Assembly (NCBI GenBank): GCA_001931875.2
Contig: MSJH02000680.1
Coordinates: forward strand, 1 to 32,985
DNA length: 32,985 nt
DNA from: Byssochlamys sp. IMV 00236
Lineage: Eukaryota > Ascomycota > Eurotiomycetes > Eurotiales > Thermoascaceae
Reading direction: 5' to 3'
Shown in pieces: positions 1 through 9,629 of the stretch (the first letter of the stretch is position 1; every line of letters starts with the position of its first letter). The translations under genes were made by a program, and so were the position numbers. The notes below the pieces were generated by a model. The model was not told where the DNA came from. It saw only the letters and a list, made by a program, of their open reading frames with translations, and did not search any database.

Positions 1-980
1 TGCCTGGGCACTTGGGTGATAAAAGTGAAGATGCGTAGCAGCTAGGAAACTTCGTGTAAGAGGTAAAGAATAGTGATGGTACTGATTTATCCTCTACGGC
101 TCAAGAACATGGTTCCCTTTATATTCTCGATATCCTTCATATAGGGCATAGGGCCAAAGTAGCCAAGCTGTACAGCTCCGTCTGCGAACAGAAGTACTGT
201 ATCCCTCTTGGCCTATCATTGCTTGGGAGGGGGGTGGTCATTGACTCGTGAGTAGGTGGCGAGCTGAATCTATGGTCTTTTTCCTGTTTTTTGTTTGTTT
301 GTTTTTTTTTCTTTTTATTCTGGGATCTGGGCTGCTGACCATGACAGAACTTAGTCTTATCTGTGAATCACAAACATTATCCTTTGATCATCGTAAGTCG
401 TGGTTCAAATCAAGTCTCATACATTGAGAGTTATTTTAGCACACATGGACCGGCATATGTGTTACATATCCATGGCTATCTAATGAGCTCATACAAATGG
501 TTCCACAGGCTCAGCTCCCATCTGTTTTTCTTTGCAGAGTTGGGACAACGCGACTGCATACTCCACCTCGGCCCTCCATTGGGAATCCGAAGTGATGCAC
601 TTTAACGCCAGTTCATAGAAAGTCCGAAGCCTAAAAGTTGGGCAGATTTAACAGACACAATACACTATTCGTCTGAATTGGGGCTTAATCTTCGGTTTCG
701 ATTTAATGTTGCAATATTGCATGCGTTACGGCACGGCCCGTTAAAGTAACTATGTACATGTACTTACAGCACCGTCCGGAGCTCCGGAGCCGAGCTGTGC
801 AGGACACTAGCTTCGTCAAATTCTACCATATAAGAGGTCGTCAAAAGGTTCAGTGGCTGGCTGAGACAGATATCTTTACTTAGTCCGATCTGCTTGCATT
901 TTTACCCATCCAATCGCCGTGGTCATGTGCACTCACTCAGAACACGTAGCAGATCGGCCTGCATAGTTGCGAAAATACTA

Positions 981-1036
981 AGTGCTTATGATCAATGATT
1001 TGATTTACGGTCTAAAGACCAGGATCATTAAGCACT
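981..1036. repeat. Nested inverted repeat (hairpin)
   Basis: The left arm AGTGCTTATGATC (981-993) pairs with GATCATTAAGCACT (1023-1036) with a single one-base bulge. Inside the loop a second perfect hairpin is present, GGTCT (1009-1013) with AGACC (1016-1020). The nested arrangement is more than a chance single palindrome and could be the end of a decayed miniature element or a cruciform-forming site. No gene adjoins it. Confidence 0.6.
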
Positions 1037-2029
1037 AAACTATAGGTCCTACTTCATCTCTGTCCAATTAGAACAACTTTCTCATATTTTAGTCACTGTT
1101 TCAATGAGTGAAACAGCACGGTTACATTATATCATTGACCTAGATCCGTACACGATCCCTCGGAAGACTGGTAGACATAGCGAATCAGTTGCTTTGGCCT
1201 TGACGCTACTTAGGTACTCAAGGAGGAAGTCCAACTTTGTTTCCAGTTTTCCTTATATCCTCCAATCTCTAGAAATGGCTCAGATGGTAAAATGGCCTTG
1301 TCTTCCATCCATAACGTTGTAATGCATATAATTAACTTCGCCCGAATGTAAGTTCCGTCACATACTATGATGCAGACGCCCAACTGCCCCCCTACTACCC
1401 CAGTGCGTCACCCAGATTCTGCTATCATAATTGAATATCACATGAAGTGTAACAGCGTGGCAGCATGTTTCTATATGGGTGAGTGCAGCGTTAGGTCTTC
1501 CGACCTGATATCCTCCTAGTCTTTTGCTAGTTCCTAGAATGCACCCTAGGAGTTAGACCAAACACCAAGTATTTTGACGACCACCGACTATCTATTACCA
1601 AGAAATTCCATAGGGCAGTAAAAGAATGTGTAAAATAGGGTAGTAATCTTTTAGGGCTTTTATAAAACCCTTCACCTAAGCTAGGCATATAAGTACGAAC
1701 GGCCCACAAGTTATGTAGTAGTAAGAACTATATAGATTGTAATTCTCCACACCTTTTCTGCTACAATGACGTAGGATCGATAATTTAATTCATGGTTACT
1801 TCTCAGTAGTAACTTGAATTGGATGATTCAAAGACCACTGACGAAGAAAAGGTCTGGATAATTGTAATCATCGTGGTCTTTGTTATATAGTGTCGGCGGG
1901 AAAAGCAAACGCAAGGTGATCTGACAATTATCCGTTTGAAGACATCTGTTTGTATGGGACCTACTAGATTACTAGATTAACTAGGATCTAGATTCTTTGT
2001 ACGCTAGAGATATATATGGGTTCAATCCT

Positions 2030-2050
2030 CCCCCACTCCCCCACCCCCCC
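2030..2050 (-). other. Possible G-quadruplex tract (C-rich on + strand)
   Basis: C runs of 5, 5 and 7 bases (2030-2034, 2038-2042, 2044-2050) are separated by 3 and 1 bases, so the minus strand fits the four-G-run, short-loop pattern if the 7-base run is split. There is no gene beside it, so any role is unknown. Confidence 0.4.
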
Positions 2051-2682
2051 TTCAGATTCAAGCAAGCAAGCAGCTAGCTACCACTTCAAGGTGTTCAGGT
2101 CTGCCCATGCTTCTGTACGCTCATTCAATATCCGACATATAGTAGTTCACGTTACGCGGCCTATTCAGCTAGCCACATCCCACCTTCCCCTGTTATGAAG
2201 CTAGATGCCAGAGAGAACTAGTATTATTATACAGCGGAAACTTGTTTTTTTATATTTGTCAACGCTCATTTTAGCCAACGCAGACCAGAAGGAGGTAGTT
2301 GGTCTGCAAACGGATGCCGCGCCATGGATCCGAACCCTTTTCCCGCTGCTCCTACTCACATTAGTAGTATAGTCTAAGTACGTATTTACAAACACTGATC
2401 TTCCTGTGATGAACTCATGCAGCATGTCTAGTGTACGTTTAGATACATCTCAATAACATAATAGTAAAACCACAGTGGGGGGTGCTGCATGGACATATTT
2501 TTACACAACCAAGGATCCTTGGCTTAATATGAAGATAAGTTTTATAGCAGTTCACAGCTGACTCTCCATGAATTATCCATGTTATAATTTCTCCCACAGC
2601 ACCAATCATTATTGCTGTCCTCGTGAATAGTGTCTTAACCCACAGAGTATATGAGAGGACAACAATGGACTGGATTATACAC

Positions 2683-2847
2683 ATGCAACTTCCCACTGTC
2701 AAAATGCTCGTGACATCTGCAGCAGCATGGCTTTGGACCGGGTCTAGCACGCAGGCGCCAGGAGCGGCAATCCAAGATGGACAAGCTTGGTGCAAGGCCC
2801 ATCCCAACATGGCGCATATTAATCACGTGAATCAGGATACTCATTAA
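2683..2847 (+). other. Signal-peptide segment cut off by a stop
   Basis: In the same frame as the endoglycoceramidase body downstream, an ATG at 2683 opens a segment starting MQLPTVKMLVTSAAAWLW, which looks like a secretion signal (a basic residue, then a hydrophobic Ala/Leu/Trp core, then small residues). It runs to TAA at 2845-2847. The codons straight after the stop read IIDEYGRTRFFHGTNVV, the conserved first strand of the family. The signal-bearing N-terminus and the catalytic body therefore lie in one frame, separated only by this stop. I saw no GT-AG intron that removes the stop and keeps the conserved IDEYGR residues. Confidence 0.55.
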
Positions 2848-2898
2848 ATTATTGACGAGTACGGTCGCACTCGCTTCTTTCACGGAACAAATGTTGTC

Positions 2899-4266
2899 AT
2901 GAAAGAACCCCCATGGCATCGTCCCATGGAGTGGACCCCCGGAGTCTCGCCGTTTGGCGAGCAAGATGTACAAAACTTGCATGATTTGGGGCTGAATATT
3001 GTGCGGTTGGGACACAGCTGGGCGGGTGCTGAGCCAGTTCGTGGCGAGTACAATCAGACATTGTTGGATATCATGAAAAAACAAACAAAGCTGGCAGAGG
3101 AGCAAGGAATCTATGTATTGGTGGACGTACATCAAGATTTATTGGCCAGACAATTTTGTGGCCATGGTGTGCCTGATGTGAGTTTTGGAAAGCAAGTTAG
3201 TTCTTTTTATCAACTACTTGACTGACCAAGAGCGCAGTGGTTTGTCAAGAAAGACTGGGTACCGGGCTGGAAAAGGTTCCCATTTCCTGTCCAGTTATGG
3301 CCATTTACTACTGACAGTGATGGCTTCCCTTCGCCCCAATCGCAATGCAATACCTTTAATTGGGAATATGGTTATCTATCTGTGGCTGTTTGTAACGCTT
3401 TCGGAAGACTGTACAAGAACCAGTACGGTCTTGGAGATGCATTCGCGGAATACTGGAAGAAGTTGGCGTCGGAATATGTCGAAACCATCAATGTAGTAGG
3501 GTACAATCTGCTAAATGAGCCCTGGGCTGGGGACATACAGGCTGATCCGACGCTCCTTGTACCTGGATTTGCTGACCGCAATGTTCTGGAGGGACTCTGG
3601 AACCTTGCGGCGGAACGGATTCGCACCGTCGATAATGACACGCTCATCTGGTTCGAAGGCACGACCTTTGATATTTATTCTGGCTTCAACAACGTGCCTC
3701 TCGGCGACGGATCGAAGACGGTGCACTCATTCCATTACTACCATCCACCACAGGTGGGCGCCATCTCCGATACACTCCGAAACCGTCACCAGGACAACGT
3801 GCGACTCAAAACTGCCGGTGTCCTTACAGAGTTGACATTTTGGGTTGGCGATGATAAGCAGATGAGAGACATGGCAGATGCCATGACGGCGATTGATGCA
3901 CACATAGTGTCTTGGATCGGCTGGGCATATGAGAATCTGTATAAGGGCACTTCTGGAAAGCCGTATCCAGAGCTGCAGAAGCACTACAGCCGTGCGTATC
4001 CGGCCGCGATCGCTGGCACGCCCACTTCGTTTGGCTTCGACGAGAAATCGGGCACTTTCAAGTTGCAATTCACAAGCGACCCGAATATCGACGCGCCTAC
4101 AGAGATCATCTTGCCGCCTTCTACGTTTCCAAATGGATACAGCGTTCAGATTTCCCCTGTCGGCAGCTTGGGGCAGTATAAGAGAGACAAACGCACCTTG
4201 GCCCTGTTCAGGTCGAGTTCTCTCAACAAGGTGACAGATATCTCTGTCACAATTACTAGGAAGTAG
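2899..4266 (+). CDS. GH5 endoglycoceramidase-like hydrolase, 5' end disrupted
   Basis: Glycoside hydrolase family 5 enzyme of the endoglycoceramidase type, which cleaves the bond between the glycan and ceramide of glycosphingolipids or related sterol and lipid glucosides. Exon 1 ends at 3177, a 60-bp GTGAGT...CAG intron covers 3178-3237, and exon 2 runs from 3238 to the stop. Visible motifs are VRLGHSWAGAEPVRGEY, DVHQD, the acid/base Glu in LLNEPW, the SFHYYHPPQ strand and the nucleophile region GVLTE, followed by WIGWAYENLY. A C-terminal beta-sandwich-like tail follows. From ATG 2899 the product is 435 aa and lacks the first strand and any secretion signal; the upstream in-frame segment (2683-2847) would have supplied them but ends in TAA. 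Either this is a recent pseudogene or it makes a truncated intracellular protein. The usual TEFG nucleophile motif reads TELT here, a further departure from the family. Confidence 0.8.
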
Positions 4267-4672
4267 CCGTACAGTGGTGTTTACATCTGTCGATTGGTAT
4301 AAGCGGAGCTGTATATTCGTAAACAAAGCAAGGATAATGCATTATTTTGCTTATTTCAACTACTAGATTGTAATTTTGAAGTATAGGCATACACATGCTA
4401 TTGTGTATGGAAGGAATAGCTATACATGGACATGTCATAAGACTTTCCCTTTCTCGACATCAGTGATAGTCATAAGATAACCTATGTTGCCATATCTCCT
4501 CAGAAGGATGGATGGAGCACGTACACTGCTATAGTCAATTTTGCTCTAGCGGAGAGTTTCACCATCCCAAATCAAAACATAGGTCATGAATATCTCATAC
4601 AGAGCCAGCGATCGAATGCAAAGAAAACATTGCTACCACACCAGTGAACTATAACACATAGGGTGCTTAGGT
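4267..4672. other. Convergent intergenic spacer
   Basis: This is the spacer between the 3' ends of the GH5 gene (+) and the P450 gene (-). It is AT-rich with no coding signal and presumably holds both 3' UTRs. Confidence 0.6.
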
Positions 4673-6501
4673 TTAGTAACAGCTTTTTCCAGAGTTATAT
4701 AGTCTGATGTTAACGCCTCTGTCATGAGACATGGTGAGATTAGAGACCAAGACAGGTTGTTCGAGGTCCAGGTCAGCGTTCTCGACAGTGTCGAAGTGCT
4801 GCATGAGCTTAACTATTGTGTAGCTCGCTTCAGTAAGGGCGTATTGTTCTGATGACCTGTTAGTTATCCAATCTGGCTAGGCTTGCGAGCAGGAGTAAAG
4901 GAGGGATAGGGGAAATAAATAAGAGGACGGCACTTACGACCCAGACAGATTCTCGGCCCGCCATTGAAGGGAAGATATTCCCAGCCGTGCTTGCCATTTT
5001 CTTCCCATCGCTCAGGTCGGAATGATTCTGCGTCAGGACCCCATAGATCCTTTCGTCGGTGCATGGCGTAGACTACGTATGTGATCACTGAGTCCTTCCG
5101 GATATATATCGGAGACATTCCGTCCGGACCGCCACCGACGGGTAAAGATGTATCTGTGGCAGCAACGCGGAAGTTGATTGGCACTGGAGGGTACAAGCGG
5201 AGGACTTGTATAGTGTGTTAGCAAGCATAGCGAAATCGCAAATGCCGTATAATGTGAACATCAGGGGTCATGGTGTATCATAGGCTATAATGGAGTATGG
5301 GCCTTCTGGATGTCAAGCTCACCTTCATTAAGAACATAACGAAGATAAGGCATATCCTTCAGCTTCGCATGTGTGATATCAGAAACTTTGTGGTTGCAGT
5401 CGCCGAACTGGCGAATAACGTCTCGTCGAAGACGGTCCCAGACGTGTCGATGACGGGCAAAGAGGAAAAATGCAGAGCTGAGCAGACTAGCCGTCGTGTC
5501 TCGGCCTGCGAGAAGGATATTGAGCAAGTTATCTCTGAGCACCTTTGGATTTGGCGAATCCGCCGCCAGAGCCTGCAAGAAGATATACCGGTCATCTGGC
5601 TTCTGCGGCTTGTTTCGGGATTGGAGAGCCAACTGGACATAGTGGTCTACTAGATCATGCACTTTCCTTGTCGCTTCACGGAATTCCGCGGGGTTGACCA
5701 TCCAGTAAAAGTCCTGGGCTCGCGATCGAGCGGCGAGATATTCTTGTGCCAGATTAAATGCATCAGCAAAGCCCTGCGCGCCGCCGGTGGATTTTTCGAG
5801 TACTCCGGGACTGGAAGAAGCTGGAAGCATGGATCCGACGGATTCACCAAATAAGAAGTGGGTCGCAGAGTCCATCGTTAAAAGAAAGAAAAGCTTTTGG
5901 ATATCGAACACGGAGCCGTCTTTGGGAATGATATCGATCATCCTCATGACATGTTCATCCATCATCGCCAGATCAGCAACCTGACAAGGTCAATTAGCAC
6001 CAGCCGTTTCTGAGGAAAACTGTTCAACCGCCATTCAGTCAACTAACGTACCTGGTCCCTCGTAAATTGGGGCCTCAGTAATGCTCGCGCGTGCGACCAG
6101 CCTGCACCATCCAAAGTGAAGATACCATCTCCCAGAAGCGGATAGAACTCTCGATGTCGATTCCCCAGGCGGAAATCATTGAACTGAGTAGCTAAGAGCG
6201 CTTTTAAATTCTCCGGTTCGATGGTTGTGACAAGATGTCGTCCAAGGATTTTCTGTGCAAAAGTATTTCCATATAGTTCATACTGTTCGGCCATGAATTC
6301 AACCGATCTCTTCTCCCGGACAGCTCGGGCCAGTTTCAAGAAGGCCGGAATGCCGTAGAAACCGGGTCGTCCTTGGGGTGCAGGCTGGCAGCGCAGAGCC
6401 TTTGCATTCTTGCGGTGTCTATTGAATTGCTGGATAGACCGGAGGATAATAAAGATTGCATAGAACGCGAGTGCAATGATGACTACCGCGAGCACCCCCA
6501 T
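4673..6501 (-). CDS. Cytochrome P450, CYP52-like (alkane/fatty-acid hydroxylase type)
   Basis: A membrane-bound P450 of 516 aa. The exons are 6501-6052, 5980-5323, 5204-4938 and 4848-4673; the introns of 71, 118 and 89 bp all have GT donors and AG acceptors, and the joined frame is open (1551 nt). An N-terminal anchor (about residues 1-22, [19 protein letters not shown]) precedes the catalytic domain. The I-helix AGRDTT is at about 308-313, ExxR (EVLR) at 369-372, PERW at about 433-436 and the heme loop [10 protein letters not shown] has Cys at about 456; the last exon continues [10 protein letters not shown]. This pattern, with [23 protein letters not shown] near the N-terminus, is typical of fungal CYP52/CYP539-type enzymes that hydroxylate n-alkanes or fatty acids at the terminal carbon in the ER with a P450 reductase. 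The substrate here is inferred only from family. A TA-rich run lies at 6528-6538, just upstream of the start. Confidence 0.93.
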
Positions 6502-7366
6502 GATTATTAGCTATTTGAGGATTCTCGTATATATATATCAATGCTCTCAGGTCATTTCTGGGGGAGTTAGCAGTGCCAGTGAGTGACTTTGAATTGCGGG
6601 GAGCACCAGTGACATATATTCAATTAGAAAGCGCCGAGGAAGAGGCCGGAGAAAGTATTATTAGCGGAGTCGAAGTAACTTCTTCTATTAGCCTAGGTAA
6701 ACTCACGATGCGCGACACACCATGTGAACATTTCCAACAATGTGCGGACTCGGACTGATTTTAGCGCTCCGCCTCTCCGCCGCTTCCGGCGCCCCATATT
6801 GTTATTGACGACTTTGAATTCCGTATAACGTGTTTCTCTGTGGCGACTCACAAGTGATCTGAAGTAGTTTGTTCTCCGAAAAGGCCTGCGTCTTGGTTTT
6901 CGGTCCGCATCATGATGTACGCCAAAAGGGTGATTCTTTAGCTACGCCTGGCGATGGCGTCCGATTACTTAGATCCTTCTCCACAATGCAAATCCTGCCC
7001 CTTCTACGGTATCGAGATCAAAGATGGGGCACGGTCCTTAATACTAATATCTGGCAGATGATACGACTAAATCCACGTTGTCCACGATTAGAACATCTCT
7101 AACAGCGGCTACTGCAAATACGCGTCTTTAACACACCTTTATTCTAAGGAATCCATTTGTCTGGATTATTGCATATTATTATATGCTAGAGCAGGAGGTA
7201 TCAGCCGGTATGAGCTATGAAAAAAATCCCCTGGGCCGAGTTACCAAGCAGCAGTCCTAGAAAAAAACACCGCCCAGAATCACGAGCCATGTACTCCAGG
7301 AACCAAACTCCTTCAAAAGTCAATCATAAAAAGCATTCCATTTTGTCACCCAATAAGTATTCCCTC
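6502..7366. other. Intergenic region upstream of the P450 gene
   Basis: It contains the promoter side of the P450 gene (TA repeat at 6528-6538) and the 3' side of the small cysteine-rich gene. Short open frames at 6573-6758 and 6869-7102 resemble no known family and show no coding bias by eye. Nothing else is supported. Confidence 0.55.
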
Positions 7367-7849
7367 CTAGACCAAAGCCCCCATCACGGTTGAACAGAAC
7401 AGGAGCGCCAGAAGACCTAGTCCTGACTTCGAAATAGCCTGCGGTGGTACTACTGCCGCAGCAGCATTGTGAGACGACGTCGATGACGCGGAACTTCCCG
7501 TTTTCGTGGCCGATGAAGTAGCTTCGCTCGAAGACACCTTCGCTGTAGCCGTCGCGGAGGAGTTTGTGTTGCAGAACGCATCGCCGTATTTGACTCCGTG
7601 GCTGGTCAAGCATGAAGAGAGATCTCCAACAGACTGTTCCTGTGCGAGACAATACAGGCCACAGTTGTTGTCGTAGGAGTGTACAGAAGCCACTTTGCAG
7701 CATTCCTTCATCACATCAGTGTAGTTGTCCTTGGACGGAACGGCGCATGCAGCATCCTTGATAGGGATCTCGTAGAGTTTAGCACCACATGCAGCGGAGG
7801 AGGAAGCAGCAGTGGTAGCGGCGGCGGTTGTTGCGGCTGTAGTAGACAT
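7367..7849 (-). CDS. Small 8-cysteine protein with C-terminal hydrophobic tail (GPI-like)
   Basis: A 160-aa single-exon protein. A Thr/Ala/Ser-rich N-terminus (MSTTAATTAAATTAASSS) leads into a compact module with eight cysteines in the order C-C-CC-C-C-C-C, including ECCK, YDNNCGLYCLAQ and SVGDLSSCL. A Ser/Thr-rich linker follows, then a hydrophobic end, GLGLLALLFCSTVMGALV, that resembles a GPI-attachment signal. Related small proteins are common in Aspergillus genomes as uncharacterised genes; the Cys spacing fits neither CFEM nor hydrophobins. Oddly, no N-terminal signal peptide is visible from this ATG, and the upstream in-frame extension to 7999 does not look like one either. It could be tail-anchored, or have a missed upstream exon. 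A role at the cell surface is an inference. Confidence 0.72.
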   Translation of the reverse strand: MSTTAATTAAATTAASSSAACGAKLYEIPIKDAACAVPSKDNYTDVMKECCKVASVHSYDNNCGLYCLAQEQSVGDLSSCLTSHGVKYGDAFCNTNSSATATAKVSSSEATSSATKTGSSASSTSSHNAAAAVVPPQAISKSGLGLLALLFCSTVMGALV

Positions 7850-8756
7850 TCTGATATTTGGTATGTTTAACTTTTTTTTCGGATTGCTGACGGAAACGAA
7901 TAAGTAATCCGAGTGGTACTTGGTCACTGGATTGATAGCTGTAGGATATGGCTCCTGGACGATGTGGCCGACTCTTAATGCGGTTGACTGTATGTCCAAT
8001 GAGGCTCTGGAGTGCTCTGGTAAACGAAGTGAATGCGTGAATGCTGTCGATGCTTGCCTTTTTATGTTCCTTTCTCTACCTACCTACGCCCATGCGACTT
8101 GTTCCACTCCCAGCCACGATCCCGGGCATCTGGCGACCGAAGGATCCAGTACTTTATGGTACGGTGAAACAAAGAGGCGTGGTCCCACTGGCAAGGCCCC
8201 AGAAAGCATAAAGCATCATTCCATCTAGTCATCATACTCTATTATTGGCAGCAAGGTGCGTTGTCAGGGGTTTACATACGATCCGGACCCAGCTAGAATT
8301 AGACTCGATCATGGCAGAGAATCACACCGCTCCTGTTGACGGGGCGTTCGCGAGACTTCAGAACCACCTTGAAGAATACTTGTCTTTTTTTCTCTCTTGC
8401 CTTTTTCTCTATTAATATCAGCGGTGGGGACAGTCAATGCAACGGACGGTGTACCATAATAATATCATGTTTTAAATGTGTTTTGGTTGGATATCAGTGG
8501 TCTAGAACGCGGAGTGCACGATCCATAAATAGAACCCGCCCCAGCTTAAAGTGGCTGGCAGAACCATCCAGAAAAGAAATGGCTGATACTTAATGGATAT
8601 TTAAAGTATGCTCCATATGCGTTATTTTACAATTCCTAATCATGTATGAGGACGATGTAGATCGTGATAGGGTATGTCCGTGATAGAATGGAAAGGATTC
8701 GCCTTCTCCAAGATGTTTAAGTACTTAGAGCAGTAATCTCAACTTCCCGCTGAAGT
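7850..8756. other. Intergenic region
   Basis: Spacer between two minus-strand genes; it should carry the promoter of the cysteine-rich gene. Open frames at 7920-8228 and 8336-8593 (+) have no recognisable content. A T-rich run lies near 8384-8410. Confidence 0.5.
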
Positions 8757-9500
8757 TTAATGCTGCGTTGAGATCGCAAAGAAGTGAACATCCGACGGAC
8801 TGTCTCCCTGATTGTAGTTCCCCACCTTAAAATAGCTCTTTGGCGCATCCAGACTGTAAGTACTGAACGTCTTGGCCGCGCCGCCATTGATGCTGACGCT
8901 GAGCACGTTCGACTCATACTGGATCTCATATGAAAAAGTCGTGTCTACCGGCACATTATCGACATATGTGACAACTTCGTTTCCACCACTACGTGTCTGC
9001 TCAACGCCGATGGAGATATCGCCGTTGCTGTTGTAAAACAGCTCGCAGACAGGCTTGCTCGAGATGCTGTCGTCAATGTGGATTTGTCCGATCACTGTGC
9101 CATGACTGCTATCGTCGGCCTGGGTGACTTTGAGAGTCGCGCTAAGTCGGTTGGTCGCTGCGTTGGGATCCCAGCTAGATGGGCTAATTTCGCGCAGTTC
9201 AGTCCGACAGTGTTGACTGTTGGGTGTTGTAACGCAGCCTGATGAGGAGGGCGAGCCAGGCACCTTCATCACCAATGCACCGTCACCGCTCTCCGTGAAG
9301 AAGTACTGGTGGCCCGGGTCTTGGTAGCCATTGCAGCCCTCTAGAGCGGAACTAGATATGGTGGTAGGACTACCAGCACTGCCTATGGGAAGTTGGAGAT
9401 TCCATTTGCTCAAGTCGAAGTTTCCCCCGGGGGCACAGCTGGGGTTAAGAGCAACGACAGCTGTCGAGAAGAGGAGAGTAAGTATTGCGGTGGAAGACAT
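8757..9500 (-). CDS. Secreted polysaccharide lyase, PL7 (alginate lyase 2) fold
   Basis: A 247-aa intronless protein. The signal peptide is about residues 1-18 (SSTAILTLLFSTAVVAL), followed by a jelly-roll domain that starts at FDLSKWNLQLPIG, the usual opening of PL7 proteins. The three PL7 signature segments are present in order: RTELRE (99-104), QIH (139-141) and YFKVGNYNQ (223-231). His141 and Tyr229 are the expected catalytic pair, and Arg99 the substrate-carboxylate partner. Such enzymes cut 1,4-linked uronic acid polymers by beta-elimination. In a fungus the substrate could be alginate, glucuronan or another polyuronate, which the sequence does not settle. The protein is a bare catalytic domain without a binding module. 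A TATAAAA lies about 123 bp upstream of the start. Confidence 0.88.
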   Translation of the reverse strand: MSSTAILTLLFSTAVVALNPSCAPGGNFDLSKWNLQLPIGSAGSPTTISSSALEGCNGYQDPGHQYFFTESGDGALVMKVPGSPSSSGCVTTPNSQHCRTELREISPSSWDPNAATNRLSATLKVTQADDSSHGTVIGQIHIDDSISSKPVCELFYNSNGDISIGVEQTRSGGNEVVTYVDNVPVDTTFSYEIQYESNVLSVSINGGAAKTFSTYSLDAPKSYFKVGNYNQGDSPSDVHFFAISTQH

Positions 9501-9622
9501 GGTGCAGTAGTGATTCCCCTTATAAGTAGGAGTACGAAGATATAGAGATGAATGAGAATGCGCTGAACTGCTGTAGAGCGATCAAATGAGAGATCCTTCC
9601 ATCTGGTGGATAAGTCTCTCGG

Positions 9623-9629
9623 TTTTATA
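9623..9629 (-). promoter_or_regulatory. TATA box of the PL7 lyase gene
   Basis: The minus strand reads TATAAAA about 123 bp before the ATG at 9500. This is within the usual range for a fungal core promoter, and the intervening leader has no competing ATG-initiated long frame. Confidence 0.5.

Larger units (their letters stand above)
1..2682. other. Gene-poor region
   Basis: No reading frame here has a recognisable domain, a signal peptide or a coherent exon chain; the longest open frames are about 60-120 codons and look like chance. What is visible is simple or structured DNA: a (GTTT)/poly-T stretch near 290-315, a nested inverted repeat at 981-1036, a C-rich tract at 2030-2050 and a few repeated CTAGATT words near 1966-1992. 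It could be intergenic DNA or decayed transposon sequence; no terminal repeats or transposase remnants could be identified by eye. Confidence 0.6.

Noticed and set aside
391..420. tRNA-like T-loop (GGTTCAAATC)
   Set aside because: The flanking bases do not pair into a T stem, and no acceptor or anticodon stem could be found around it.
2635..3135. 166-codon minus-strand open frame
   Set aside because: It is antisense to the GH5 gene, whose motifs are unmistakable on the plus strand; the minus-strand product has no domain.
4673..9500. Secondary-metabolite cluster built around the P450
   Set aside because: No backbone synthase, tailoring set or cluster regulator is present; the neighbours are a lyase and a small surface protein.
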